Counted from the first letter of the stretch, positions 25,368-35,090 are shown. The stretch is DNA of 64,000 nucleotides from Pseudomonas gingeri (GCF_013386165.1 NZ_JACAOS010000018.1:283323-347322), one strand, 5' to 3'. Notes: generated from the sequence alone by a model not told the origin. Numbers and translations: made by a program.

Positions 25368-28300
25368 GGCGAGAGTCCTTCCAGGCAGTGCCCTTGCAGG
25401 TTGAATGACCACTGTTTGTAGGTGTTCTGTTGCAGCCAGGGCCCCCGCGTGTGGTCCTTGACGATGCGCCAGCGCCGATTGTCTTCTTGTACCTGAAAGA
25501 CTTTTCCGCCGACCGCCGCGAAGGTCTTGCCAGTCGCTATGTCCTGGTACAGGCCGGTGGCCAGGACCGGGGTCATGTCCGCCAAGGCCACGTCATGGGC
25601 TTCATGGTCGAGGATCGCGGCCTTTTGTCTGGGCGTCAGGCGAACGACGCCCCAGGCCGGGTCGGCAAAGGGTGACTCGATCAGGTCTGCGGTTTCTGTT
25701 GGCACCGGGTCGGCCAGGTTCGATGGGCTCCAGCCGCGGCGTGCCACCGCCAGTTGCGCCAGGCCGATGACGAACTCTTCGATCGCCTCGCCCCAGCGAC
25801 CCTGCCAGGCCTTTTGCCCCGCTTCCTTGAGCCGCAGGAGGGTCTGCCAGATGAGCCGTGGCAAGTGCAGCCGCCCAAGCAGAAACGTCGCGCCCTGGTA
25901 AAGCCCGGTCTTGAGCCAGGACAGGGCGTTGCTCCAGGCCGGGTGCTGGTCTTGTACGCTCTGTCGACCAAGCATGTCCTTGAGCAGCGCAGTGGTGTCC
26001 TGATAGAGCCGCTGGAAGAAATTGCCGCGCAGCGGATTGTCGCTGATTCCCAGGGGCGCCCGCGGTGTGCTGAATACCTGTTGTGCGTAATGAGCGCGCC
26101 GCTCATGGGCCAGTCTTTCGAGAACTCGCTGTTGCAGGCTGTTCGAGTCCCTGAGGTCGTTCAGCAACGCGGCTTCATCGGTGTATTCCCGGAAAATCGG
26201 CGGCGGGCCCTGTGGGGTGAGCAGGATTTGCGGGCCGTGTTCGCCGGATCTGCGGCCAATCAGATAGAAGCCGGCCACGGGATCGGCTTGCGCCTGGACG
26301 CCGCTGATCAATTCCAGTGGGCGAACGTCGATACTCTGTCCGTTCAAGGGTTTTCTGGCGAGACCGTCGGGCATCGCCAGCAGGTGCTTGATATAGCCGT
26401 GGGCGGTGCTGGACAGGGTGTTGCGGATCACCTGGGTGAAGGCGTGCAGCAGGCTCTGCCAGGAAAAGTGTTTTCGAAACGCGAGCTGGTGTTTTGCGCT
26501 GCCACTTTCGCTGGCCGACAGATAGGAGTCGAGCAGATTCCCATAATGGCTGCCAATGGCGGCTTCTTTCACCAGGCTCTTGAGGCGGTTGCCGGTCAGC
26601 TCCTTGGGCAGCCAGCCCGCTGGAGTGCTCGCGACGATCGAGCTTTGGTCGATATGGTCGAAGTGCCTCAGGGCAAAGTCGCTCAGCGATTCACGGATGA
26701 TCTCGGCCGCATTGCCCAGCGTCAGCGAGACATTGATCTTGTCGGGGTCGAGTCCGGCTGCCGGAAAGTCCCGTGACAGCAGGCTCATGACCTTGGTCCT
26801 GGCGTTGTCGCGGATAGCGGGAATGTCCTGGTGATAGTCCCCCGTCGTTGCGGCATCCTGGCGATAGCGGTCGAGCAGGCTCGCCAGGGCGAACTGCCGA
26901 CTGTCGCTGGTGTTCGCCAGCCAGGCCGGCAGCGCCAGGTGCAGGGCCGCGTTCTCGCCGCCCTGGATGGCTTTTTCCAGGGTGGGAATGCTCGCGTGGG
27001 TGTCGAGACAGGACTCCAGGTGCTGGTGGAAGTTGTCGTCCGAGTAGGAGGAGGCGGTGGCATGCGCCAGGTCTCCCAGCGCCTTGTCGATCAATGAGTG
27101 CTGGCGGTTGCTCCAGAAACTGTCCTGGATAAGCTCAAAAGCCAGGGCCGGATAGACCCGGTGATTGGCGTGAGGGTTCTTCGGCAGGGGCAGGTTTGTC
27201 GGTCGTTCGCTTCTGGCGATGTGTTCCAGCAGGGCCAGGCGATCCACGGGGTCATGCAGGCGTCGCTGGAGTTCGACCTCGGCGGCGTGAAATGAAGGAA
27301 AGGCTTGCGCGCCGTGGACCGGGGTCCACAGCAGCACGGCGCCGGAGTGTTCGGTGTCCAGGCCGCCCCGTTCGGTCAGCAGGAAACAGTTGTGCAGTTT
27401 GATCGGTGTTGCCGAGGCGTGGGTCCTGAGCGTCAGTGCGAAGGCATCGGGAATAAAGCCATGCAAGCCGGGACGCGTGTCCCGTCGATGGCTGTCGAGA
27501 ATGTTGTCGAGCAGTTCCAGGTCGCTCTCGCTCAAGTCTCCCCGCAGTACCTTGAACTGTGTTTCGCAGCGCAGTCCATTGACCACCGCCTCGCTCAAGG
27601 GCTCGGCCAGGGATCCGTACACGGAGCGTTGCTGGCGCAGGTAGCGGTCGAGAAAGCCCGGCAGGAGCTGATTGACGACCGTGTTGAGCCGTGCAACGTC
27701 GAGGTTGGCGACCCGCGCCCAGTGGCTGTCCCGGTCCTTGCTGAACAGGCCGATCTGCGGCGCGTCTGCCAGCGGGTCGGCCTGCTGTGTCAGGCGTTCG
27801 AGGAAATAGTCCGCCACGCGCTGTGAACGGCTCGTCAGCAGCGGCGTATCGCCGAGTTCAGGAAGCGCTGACGGGGAGTGGTTGAGGTAGAGATCGGCGA
27901 CGGGCAGGTTGCCCAGAGGGTCGAGGTTCAGTGCCTGGGACAGTTCGCTCTGGATGAAGGCCTTGAGGGAAGGGCGCTGCTTCAGCCCGGTGGTGAGGGT
28001 GGCCTTGAGTTCGTTCAATGTCTTGAGCTGGTAACTGACGGTCTCCAGTGTCGGCGCCAGTGTTCGGCGCAGGCCTACCTCGACGGGCTTCTCGCTGGTG
28101 GAGAGATCCAGCCGGTGGCTCCATCGACCCAGGGGCGCGACCGCGACCAGACGCGGATCGATCATGGCGCGGACATCGATTGCCTGTTCGAATGCTGGTG
28201 CCAGCGCCAGCGCGCCGTTGCTGGCGCGATAGCGTTCGAGCACGTACTCCACGTTGTCGCGTTGCTTGGCGATGATGAGGTCGAGCTGCGCCTTGAACAC

Positions 28301-29623
28301 CGACGGGGCGCCTGCGACCAGCACGATGTTGCTGATGCCCGCGCTCTTCAGCCGGGCGCGTTCACGCAATGACAAACCATGACGCCACTCATCACCATGG
28401 CTCGGGTCCTCGAGCCGGGCCTTGAGCGAAGCCTGCAGCGCGGTTTGGTCTTCGAAGATCTGCAAGCGCCCGGCGCCATAGAGGAAGAAAGCGGGGCGCC
28501 GTCGACGGTCGCTGCGCACGACAAATGCATTGGCCAGCCGCGACGAGCGTTCGCCTGCCTGGAGGCTCAAGGCGTAGAGCGTCAGTTCGTTCAGCCTCGA
28601 GGCATCCGCTGGGTAGAGCCCGCAGAGGGAATGGAAGTCCTCGGGATTGAGGGCATTCCAGTCCTGTTCCTGCTGGAGCAGTTCGGCTCGAAAGCGCGTG
28701 CCCATGGCATCGATGAACAGTTCCTGACGTGCTTGTCCGTTGTCGAGGGGCTCCTTCCAGAACGCTTGCAGGGCGGCTCCCAGATGGCTGGACAGCTGAT
28801 TGGCAATGCTCGCCAGGCCACTTTCCCAGGCGGCGGTATCCGCGACCGAGGAGGCGTAGCCGGGTGCGACGAACTCGCGGGTTTGATTGTGTGCCCAGCC
28901 GCCGCGATTGTAGTACTCCAGCAAGGCCTCGCTCGGTAACCGGGTCGAGACCTGCCGCAGCGGCAGTGGCGGCGCGGTTGCGTGGTGGACCGGGTCTTCA
29001 TAGTTGATGACCCGCAGGGACGCCAGGTTGACGTGAATGAAGCGCTTGCCCAGCGTGCTTTCGAGCCGTTGCGTGAGCAGGGCGTTGAGCGTGGGCAAGT
29101 GCAGCAGTTCGTCATGCAGGTGCTTGAGGGTGTAGTCGAGGTAGTTTTCGATGGACTGGCGCCGATCATTCAAGACGATTCCCCGGATAGGCTCCGAGAC
29201 CAGGGTGGGTGGTGGCTGATAGCGGATGGCGCTCTTGATCCTGAGTGCGACGAAACGCAGCAATTCGTCGCGTTGCGGGGCAAGGGCCAGGCGTTCGAGT
29301 AGCTTGTTCAGCGCCAGGTCCCGTGTCTCGAAACGCTCCAGGCCGAAAGACGGGGTACAGAGGAACGCCGCCTGGCCGGGAGGGCCGCTGACCAGGAAGG
29401 TGCCGGCCAGGTCGGCTGCCGCAGACCCTTGCGCGACAATGAAGAGTTTATCGACGGACATGGGGATATCGATTGCCTGCCGGGCGTCCTGGCTGGCCAG
29501 GAAGAGGTTTCTCAGCCAGTTGCGCTCACCGGGCTGGAGATGCAGCGAGGTTTCCAGTGCGCTGGATGTGTCACGCAGTTCCATGGCCTGGGACAGGTAA
29601 TAGACAGGAGGATGGTCGGACAT
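25364..29623 (-). CDS. giant DUF6543/'dermonecrotic toxin'-type protein, N-terminal part (copy 2)
   Basis: 1419 residues, paralogous to residues 1 to about 1415 of the neighbouring 1738-residue protein. No signal peptide. A repeated motif (hydrophobic FLL/FLI stretch, then LxxP-x-G-x-x-x-F and a helix ending before PxxR) occurs at about 72-112, 363-403, 743-790 and 1120-1170. NYLDYTLKHLHDELLHLPTL (160-179) and IPDAFALTL are typical of Pseudomonas DUF6543 proteins, which databases label dermonecrotic toxin. A short linker near residue 1305 precedes a beta-rich unit ending RRWRIVKDHTRGPWL. The frame ends ...LEGLSP where the paralogue runs on into the protease domain. The start ATG 29623 has GAAGG 8 nt upstream, as in the paralogue. 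Likely a secreted virulence or antagonism factor; the role is inferred. Confidence 0.8.
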   Translation of the reverse strand: MSDHPPVYYLSQAMELRDTSSALETSLHLQPGERNWLRNLFLASQDARQAIDIPMSVDKLFIVAQGSAAADLAGTFLVSGPPGQAAFLCTPSFGLERFETRDLALNKLLERLALAPQRDELLRFVALRIKSAIRYQPPPTLVSEPIRGIVLNDRRQSIENYLDYTLKHLHDELLHLPTLNALLTQRLESTLGKRFIHVNLASLRVINYEDPVHHATAPPLPLRQVSTRLPSEALLEYYNRGGWAHNQTREFVAPGYASSVADTAAWESGLASIANQLSSHLGAALQAFWKEPLDNGQARQELFIDAMGTRFRAELLQQEQDWNALNPEDFHSLCGLYPADASRLNELTLYALSLQAGERSSRLANAFVVRSDRRRRPAFFLYGAGRLQIFEDQTALQASLKARLEDPSHGDEWRHGLSLRERARLKSAGISNIVLVAGAPSVFKAQLDLIIAKQRDNVEYVLERYRASNGALALAPAFEQAIDVRAMIDPRLVAVAPLGRWSHRLDLSTSEKPVEVGLRRTLAPTLETVSYQLKTLNELKATLTTGLKQRPSLKAFIQSELSQALNLDPLGNLPVADLYLNHSPSALPELGDTPLLTSRSQRVADYFLERLTQQADPLADAPQIGLFSKDRDSHWARVANLDVARLNTVVNQLLPGFLDRYLRQQRSVYGSLAEPLSEAVVNGLRCETQFKVLRGDLSESDLELLDNILDSHRRDTRPGLHGFIPDAFALTLRTHASATPIKLHNCFLLTERGGLDTEHSGAVLLWTPVHGAQAFPSFHAAEVELQRRLHDPVDRLALLEHIARSERPTNLPLPKNPHANHRVYPALAFELIQDSFWSNRQHSLIDKALGDLAHATASSYSDDNFHQHLESCLDTHASIPTLEKAIQGGENAALHLALPAWLANTSDSRQFALASLLDRYRQDAATTGDYHQDIPAIRDNARTKVMSLLSRDFPAAGLDPDKINVSLTLGNAAEIIRESLSDFALRHFDHIDQSSIVASTPAGWLPKELTGNRLKSLVKEAAIGSHYGNLLDSYLSASESGSAKHQLAFRKHFSWQSLLHAFTQVIRNTLSSTAHGYIKHLLAMPDGLARKPLNGQSIDVRPLELISGVQAQADPVAGFYLIGRRSGEHGPQILLTPQGPPPIFREYTDEAALLNDLRDSNSLQQRVLERLAHERRAHYAQQVFSTPRAPLGISDNPLRGNFFQRLYQDTTALLKDMLGRQSVQDQHPAWSNALSWLKTGLYQGATFLLGRLHLPRLIWQTLLRLKEAGQKAWQGRWGEAIEEFVIGLAQLAVARRGWSPSNLADPVPTETADLIESPFADPAWGVVRLTPRQKAAILDHEAHDVALADMTPVLATGLYQDIATGKTFAAVGGKVFQVQEDNRRWRIVKDHTRGPWLQQNTYKQWSFNLQGHCLEGLSP

Positions 29624-29653
29624 GTGCTGTGCCTTCGTTCATGTTGACGGCGG

Positions 29654-29680
29654 GCGATGCTCGCCGAGGCGAGGCATCGC
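29654..29680. other. strong hairpin between the two giant toxin-like genes
   Basis: GCGATGCTCGCC (29654-29665) pairs with GGCGAGGCATCGC (29668-29680), with one bulged base and a 2-nt loop. There is no T-run on either strand, so it is not a standard terminator. It lies in the 102-bp gap between the two paralogues and could stabilise mRNA ends or lower expression of the second copy. Confidence 0.5.
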
Positions 29681-29725
29681 GCTTGAAGGACACCGACGCT
29701 ACAGGGGGCGCTCCGACGGGCGGCG

Positions 29726-32700
29726 TTAGATAGTGCTGGCCGGTGTGGCTCCTGGCGTCTGGCGGGGGTTGCCGGTGAAAATCGGATAGAACTCCGTGGG
29801 GCGCCCCAGGTAGTTGATCATCAGCGCCACGGAGTCGGCGTTGGCCAGGATGATGTCGATGCGCCTGGCCTCGTCGTCGCGGAATTTCTGGCGGGCGCCT
29901 TGCAGATCGGAGCAGCGGGTTAGGGCCAGGACCCGCTTGTACGGTTCATCCTCGATATCGTGCCAGGTGCCGGTGACCTCGTCCTCAAGCCGGAACAGTT
30001 GTTCGGTGGGGGTGCGCAAGGAGAGTGCCGTTTCCTGTAGCTCTTTTAATGCCTCCTGTTGTTCACATCCGTCGCGGGTGCGGGTGTCGAGCAGGTCGTA
30101 GAAGGGCCGGAAGGCGTCAAGGTAGGCAATGTCCACAGTATTGAAGACAAGATGGCTGAGTTCGTGGAGCAAGATACTGGCCATGTTGTGCAACAGGCCG
30201 TTGAAGGTCCTTGGCCTGAGGGGGCTATAGGCCTCGAGGCGGGGTTCGAAGAACAGCTCATTCAGATAGATGCTACGGGTACGATCGCACTCCACCACGA
30301 AGGCTGCACACATCCATTCCGGCCTGCGGCTGGCGCCGAGGACATAGAGCTCCGAGAGGTCGGGGGAGCGTGCGGGAGACAGCAATTCCCTGACCAGCTT
30401 GTCGAGCATTTTGCTGATTCTCTGGTTCAGGCCTCGACTGATGGTTCTGAGGCCGAAGAACTCCTGGAGGTAAAGCTGTCGCTGGCTGTCGAGTCGGGTG
30501 CCGGCTGTCAGCGATTGCAGGCGTTTCCTGGCGTTTCTCAGGTAGGTGAGGGTCAGGGCGTGGGCCTGCTTGATTCGCCGGGCCTTGTCCGGGTAAAGAT
30601 GTTTGATTGCTTTCATGCCCGTGGCCAGTACCTTGATTTCACGGTTCAGGGTCTGGCGGGTGTTGATATGGTCCAGCAGGCGATTGCCATCGCCGCCACC
30701 CAGCAAGCGGCCCTTGAGGTCCATGTCCCACTGGTCTTGCGCGCCCTTTCTGAGCCAGGGGCCGGGTTCCTGATCCGTCACGATGCGCCAGCGCCGGTCC
30801 TCGAACCGCACCTGGAACACCCGCCCGCGCACGGCGGCGTACTGGCGCTGGGTGCCCGGGTCGGTATGGATGCCCAGGGCGGCGTCATGCTCCAGGTCGT
30901 TCAAGGCAATATCCCGGACTTCGTAGCCGAGCAGGCGCTCTTGCTGTTCCCGGGTCAGGTGCATGTCTGCCCAGCCAGGTGCGGCTGGAAACGGCGATTC
31001 GATCGGCGTCGGCGGCGTGGGTGTTGGCGCGGGTGCCGGTACGGGGGGCGCTAACCCGACGTGAGTGCCGGCCGTCGGGACCTTGCGTGCCAGGGCCAGT
31101 TGCGCCAGGGCGCTGGTGAACTCTTCCATCGCCACGGCCCAGCGGCCGTGCCAGGCATTGTCCGCGGCGTCCTTGAATTGCGGCAGGGTTTGCCAGATCA
31201 GCCAGGGCATGCGCAGGCGGCCGAGCATGAAGCGGGTGTCCTGGTGCAGTTGGTTGCCGAGCAGGTGAACCACCGTGTTCCATGCCGATTGCTGGCCTTG
31301 GGTGCCTTGCAGCCCCAATTGGTCTTTCAGCAGGGCGGTCATGTCGTTGTACAGCCGGGTGAGGAAATTGCCCTTGATGGTGTTCCACAAGAGGCTGACC
31401 GTTCGGGTGCTGAACACCTGCTCGCTGTAGAACTGGCGCACGCTGCTCGAAAGCCTGCCGAGCACGAGCTGTCGTAGCGATCCGCTACGGCCCAGTTCGC
31501 TCATGAACAGCGATTCGTTGTCGAACTCGCGAAAGGCCGGCCGCGCACCATAAGGGCTGAAGAGCACCTGGGCGCCGAGGCTATCGGAGCGTCCGATCAG
31601 ATACAGGCCCAGGGCCTGGTCGGCGCTCTTCCTGGCCTGGCGCAGCAGTTCCAGTGGACGCACGATGATGTCACTGCCGGCGAGCGGGAGGCGGGCCACT
31701 CCGTCGGGCATGCTGAACAGATGCCGGATAAGGCCGTGGGCCTGGGCGGACAGTGATTGTTGCAGGTACTGGCGCAGCGCATGTTCGAGGCTTTGCCAGA
31801 CCAGGTGCCGGCTGAACAGGTGCTGACGCTCGGGTACCCGCTTTTCGCTATGGGATAGGTGGGAGTCCAGCAGCGCCGCGTAATGCGTGCCGAGGTTCGC
31901 TTCCTTGATCAGGGTATTGAGGTGCGCGACCGTCAAACCCTCCGCAAGCTGCTCGGCGCCCGTCAGTGTCGTTGCCGCTCCGTCGATCTCGTCGAAATGG
32001 CGCAGGGCGTAATCCGTCAGTGTCTGTGTGTGTGTGCTCTGCGCTGGCGGGCCGGAGACCGAGAGGTGTACGTCATCGGGGTTCAGGCCCAAGGCTGGAA
32101 AATCGCGATTGAGCAGGCCGGCAATCTTGGCCCGGGCGAACGCGCGGATGTCGGGGATATCGTGGTGGTAATCGATGGGCGTATCGACGTGCTGCCGGTG
32201 TCGGTCCAGCAACTCTGCCAGGGCCAGTTGCTCGTCGGCGCGGGCATTCGCCAGCCAGCCGGGCAACGCGCTATGAAGGCGGCTGTGGCGTGTTGCCTGG
32301 AGGGCTTTTTCCAGGTGCGGCAGTGAGGCGTGCCGTAGCAGGCAGGATTGCACCTGGCCTTGCAGGCTGGCGGCCGGCAGTTGTGCGCGGGCCGCTTCGG
32401 CGATATCGCCCAGGGCCTTGTCGACCAAGGAGTCGATCCGCTCGGTCAGGAAGTTGTTGCGGATGCGTTCGAAGCCGATGCTCATGCCGTCGCGGTGATT
32501 GTTCGCCGCGAATGATGCGTGGGGAGCTTCGGTTATCAGGTTCTCCAGCAGGCTCAGGCATTGGACCGGGGTGCGCAGGCGCCGCTTGAGTTCGTCTTCG
32601 GCCCTGGGCAATGAATCGAACGCTTCGAGTCCGCCGGCGGGTGTCCAGAGCAGCGCGCGTCCGCAGTTGAGCGGATCCAGCCCGCCACGCTCGGTGATCA

Positions 32701-34942
32701 GGAAACAGTTGGACAGCGTGTGCGGCGGCGCCTGCTCGGTGGCTTTCAGGGCGAGACTGAAGACATCCGGGATAAATCCCCGCAAGCCTTTGCGCCCTTC
32801 ACTGTCCGGGCTGTCGAGGACCGTTTCGAGCAGTTCCCGGGCGCGGTCGTCCAGGGTGCCTGTCAGCACGCGTTGTTGTGCTTCATGGCGCAATCCCTGA
32901 TTCATGGCCTTGTTTATCAGTGGAGTGAGTTGGGAGTAGATCGAGCGATGCTGGCGCAGAAAGCGTGGCAGGAAATCCACCCGCGCGGCGTCGACGAGCG
33001 CATTGGCGGTGGCCATGTCCAGAGTGGCAATCCTTGACCAGCTACCGGCCTGACCGCGGCTGAACAGGCCGTTGTTGGTACTTTGCGCCAGTGGCAGGAC
33101 CAGGCCGACCGAGCGTTCCAGCAGATGTTCGGCCAGGCTGATCGAGGTGGTCGGCTGGAGCGTCTGCGGTTCGTCGGAGGCGTTCTTGTACTGGTTGAGG
33201 TAGATGTTCGCCGCGTCCAGGTCTGTCCGCTTTGCATTGAGCAACTCATCGTGCAGCGCGCTTTGTGCGAAGGTCAGGAGATCAGGACGTTTGGCCAGCT
33301 CGCTGGCGAGACGGGCTTTCAAGGTGCTGAGCGCGTGCCTCTGCTCACTGGCGCTGGCCGGCGTTGTGGTCGGGGACGCGGGCGCCGGGCGCAGGGTTGT
33401 CGGCTGGGTATGGGCGTCCGCCGACAGGTCCAGGCGGGTGCTCCAGCGTTCGCGGGTATCGAGCGATTGCAGTTTCCTGCTGATCATCGCGCGTACATCC
33501 AGGGCGACATCCAGGGCCGCGCCGAGCGCCAGTTGTCCGTTGCTCCTGCGGTAGCGGGCCAGTACGTAGTCGATGTTTTCCAGTTGCTTGCTGATAACGG
33601 CTTCGAGGCGGTTTTCGAACAATGGTTGAGGCAGGACGGCTTGCGGCGTGACCAGTGCGGGGAGTTGTTGCAGGTCGCCGAGTTCGCCCAGCGAAAGGGG
33701 TTGCGCCAGTGCATCAGTGCTGCCGTCGTTGCGCAACTCCCGCAGCAGGTCTGCGTCCAGGGCTTCCTGGTCGTTGAGCGGCGTGAGCCGGTCGTAGGCA
33801 TAGACAAACAATGAAGCAGGATTGACGGACTCATCGCTGGCCACGAACGCATTGGCGAGTTCAGCCTGGGAGGGCTTGGTGGTGGCGTAGCCCAGGCTCC
33901 TGACGCGGGTCCGGAGCAGTCGCGCCGGCCTGTGTGGGTAGAGGCCGGCCAGCCAGTGGTGGGTCCTGGGGCTGATGCTGTCCCATTGCAGTTGTTTGAA
34001 CAGCTCGGCTCGCCAGCAGCTTCCCATGACTTCGCTGAAGAACCAACGACGGGAGTGGCCGCTGTCCAGCAGGCCGTTCCAGTAGCTTTGCAACTCGCTG
34101 TGAAGGCGCATTTTCAGGGTGCCGGAGATGTTCGCGATGGCGCGTTCCCAAGACTCGGTGTCGCTGGGCGCGGCGCTGTATCCGGGTGCGCTGAACGTGC
34201 GGGTCTGGCCGGCGGGCCAGGTTTGCGTGAGGTAGTGCGCCAGCAGCATGTCGGCCAGGGATTGCACGTCGACTCGCCGGCTTTGCGGCGAATCACTGTT
34301 GTTTCGCGTCTCGCTCACGTAGCGGCTGACGTTGACGCTCGCCAGGTTGACCCCGGCAAACCGTCGACCCAGTTCGTCGCCGAGCATCTTGCCGAGCAGG
34401 GCCGCGAGGGTCGGCAGTTTCAACAGTTCCTCGTTCAAGGCCTGTAAGTTCTGGTGTTGCTGCTGATCGATGGATCGGCGCCGGTCGAGGAACACGGCCC
34501 CGTCGATGGGCTCGGTCTTGAGCCAGATATGGTTGTCGAAGCGGATTCGGCTCTTGATCGCGAGTGCCACGAAGCACAGCAGTTCGTCGCGTTGCGTTGT
34601 GTTGCTCAAGCGGCTCAGCACGGCATGGTTGGCCCCGTTTCGGGTGTCGAAATGTTCCAGGCCGAAAGCCGGGCTGTAGAGATACGAGCAGTCTTCTGTG
34701 GCCGGACTCATCAGGAACGCCCCCGCCAGATCCACGGGCACGATGCCGGGGGCACCGATCAAGAGTCGTTCCACGGTCATCGGGTCATCGAGTGCTTGGC
34801 GGGCATCCTGAGTAGGAAGAAAGACGTTTCTCAGCCAGTTGCGATCGGCCATGGAAATGTCCTGCGCTTGTTCCCGGGCATTGGGGCTGTCGCGCAGTTC
34901 CAGGACTTCGGAGAACTCGTAGGGAAATGAGTCGGTGGTCAT
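29726..34942 (-). CDS. giant DUF6543/'dermonecrotic toxin'-type protein with fused aspzincin-like domain (copy 1)
   Basis: 1738 residues from ATG 34942 (GAAGG 8 nt upstream; the 23-residue upstream extension is rejected). Four copies of the FLx...LxxP-x-G-x-x-F repeat lie near 72-112, 362-405, 742-790 and 1108-1155. A Pro/Thr-rich linker (about 1292-1315) separates them from a beta-rich unit (about 1320-1400) and a C-terminal metalloprotease-like domain. That domain has HELSH at 1593-1597, NTVDIAY seven residues on, and ANADSVAL near the end, consistent with an aspzincin zinc site (two His, one Asp). No signal peptide and no clear membrane anchor. It lies first in a two-gene tandem. No immunity-like gene is adjacent, which would suit a target in eukaryotic hosts or competitors rather than siblings. 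Cleavage activity is not proven. Confidence 0.82.
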   Translation of the reverse strand: MTTDSFPYEFSEVLELRDSPNAREQAQDISMADRNWLRNVFLPTQDARQALDDPMTVERLLIGAPGIVPVDLAGAFLMSPATEDCSYLYSPAFGLEHFDTRNGANHAVLSRLSNTTQRDELLCFVALAIKSRIRFDNHIWLKTEPIDGAVFLDRRRSIDQQQHQNLQALNEELLKLPTLAALLGKMLGDELGRRFAGVNLASVNVSRYVSETRNNSDSPQSRRVDVQSLADMLLAHYLTQTWPAGQTRTFSAPGYSAAPSDTESWERAIANISGTLKMRLHSELQSYWNGLLDSGHSRRWFFSEVMGSCWRAELFKQLQWDSISPRTHHWLAGLYPHRPARLLRTRVRSLGYATTKPSQAELANAFVASDESVNPASLFVYAYDRLTPLNDQEALDADLLRELRNDGSTDALAQPLSLGELGDLQQLPALVTPQAVLPQPLFENRLEAVISKQLENIDYVLARYRRSNGQLALGAALDVALDVRAMISRKLQSLDTRERWSTRLDLSADAHTQPTTLRPAPASPTTTPASASEQRHALSTLKARLASELAKRPDLLTFAQSALHDELLNAKRTDLDAANIYLNQYKNASDEPQTLQPTTSISLAEHLLERSVGLVLPLAQSTNNGLFSRGQAGSWSRIATLDMATANALVDAARVDFLPRFLRQHRSIYSQLTPLINKAMNQGLRHEAQQRVLTGTLDDRARELLETVLDSPDSEGRKGLRGFIPDVFSLALKATEQAPPHTLSNCFLITERGGLDPLNCGRALLWTPAGGLEAFDSLPRAEDELKRRLRTPVQCLSLLENLITEAPHASFAANNHRDGMSIGFERIRNNFLTERIDSLVDKALGDIAEAARAQLPAASLQGQVQSCLLRHASLPHLEKALQATRHSRLHSALPGWLANARADEQLALAELLDRHRQHVDTPIDYHHDIPDIRAFARAKIAGLLNRDFPALGLNPDDVHLSVSGPPAQSTHTQTLTDYALRHFDEIDGAATTLTGAEQLAEGLTVAHLNTLIKEANLGTHYAALLDSHLSHSEKRVPERQHLFSRHLVWQSLEHALRQYLQQSLSAQAHGLIRHLFSMPDGVARLPLAGSDIIVRPLELLRQARKSADQALGLYLIGRSDSLGAQVLFSPYGARPAFREFDNESLFMSELGRSGSLRQLVLGRLSSSVRQFYSEQVFSTRTVSLLWNTIKGNFLTRLYNDMTALLKDQLGLQGTQGQQSAWNTVVHLLGNQLHQDTRFMLGRLRMPWLIWQTLPQFKDAADNAWHGRWAVAMEEFTSALAQLALARKVPTAGTHVGLAPPVPAPAPTPTPPTPIESPFPAAPGWADMHLTREQQERLLGYEVRDIALNDLEHDAALGIHTDPGTQRQYAAVRGRVFQVRFEDRRWRIVTDQEPGPWLRKGAQDQWDMDLKGRLLGGGDGNRLLDHINTRQTLNREIKVLATGMKAIKHLYPDKARRIKQAHALTLTYLRNARKRLQSLTAGTRLDSQRQLYLQEFFGLRTISRGLNQRISKMLDKLVRELLSPARSPDLSELYVLGASRRPEWMCAAFVVECDRTRSIYLNELFFEPRLEAYSPLRPRTFNGLLHNMASILLHELSHLVFNTVDIAYLDAFRPFYDLLDTRTRDGCEQQEALKELQETALSLRTPTEQLFRLEDEVTGTWHDIEDEPYKRVLALTRCSDLQGARQKFRDDEARRIDIILANADSVALMINYLGRPTEFYPIFTGNPRQTPGATPASTI

Positions 34943-35065
34943 GGTTTTTGCCTTCGTTCGTACTGACGAACCGCAGGGCGCTGGCAGGCCAGGCTTTGCG
35001 GAGAATGGCAAAAACGCTATCGAGTGGCGGGGGGCAGGGGTGGTAGATAGTGCTTCGGCAGGCGT

Positions 35066-35090
35066 GTCCCTTGTCGGCGCGACAAGGGAC
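35066..35090. terminator. perfect 10-bp hairpin downstream of the DUF883 gene
   Basis: GTCCCTTGTC and GACAAGGGAC pair perfectly around GGCGC. It lies 19 nt after the end of the minus-strand DUF883 gene and before the giant toxin genes, so it would separate the two transcription units. There is no T-run. Confidence 0.45.

Noticed and set aside
24393..29623. Calling the split toxin copy a plain pseudogene
   Set aside because: Both frames are full length relative to the paralogue, the zinc site is intact, and the second frame has its own ribosome site. A frameshift cannot be excluded but decay is not shown.
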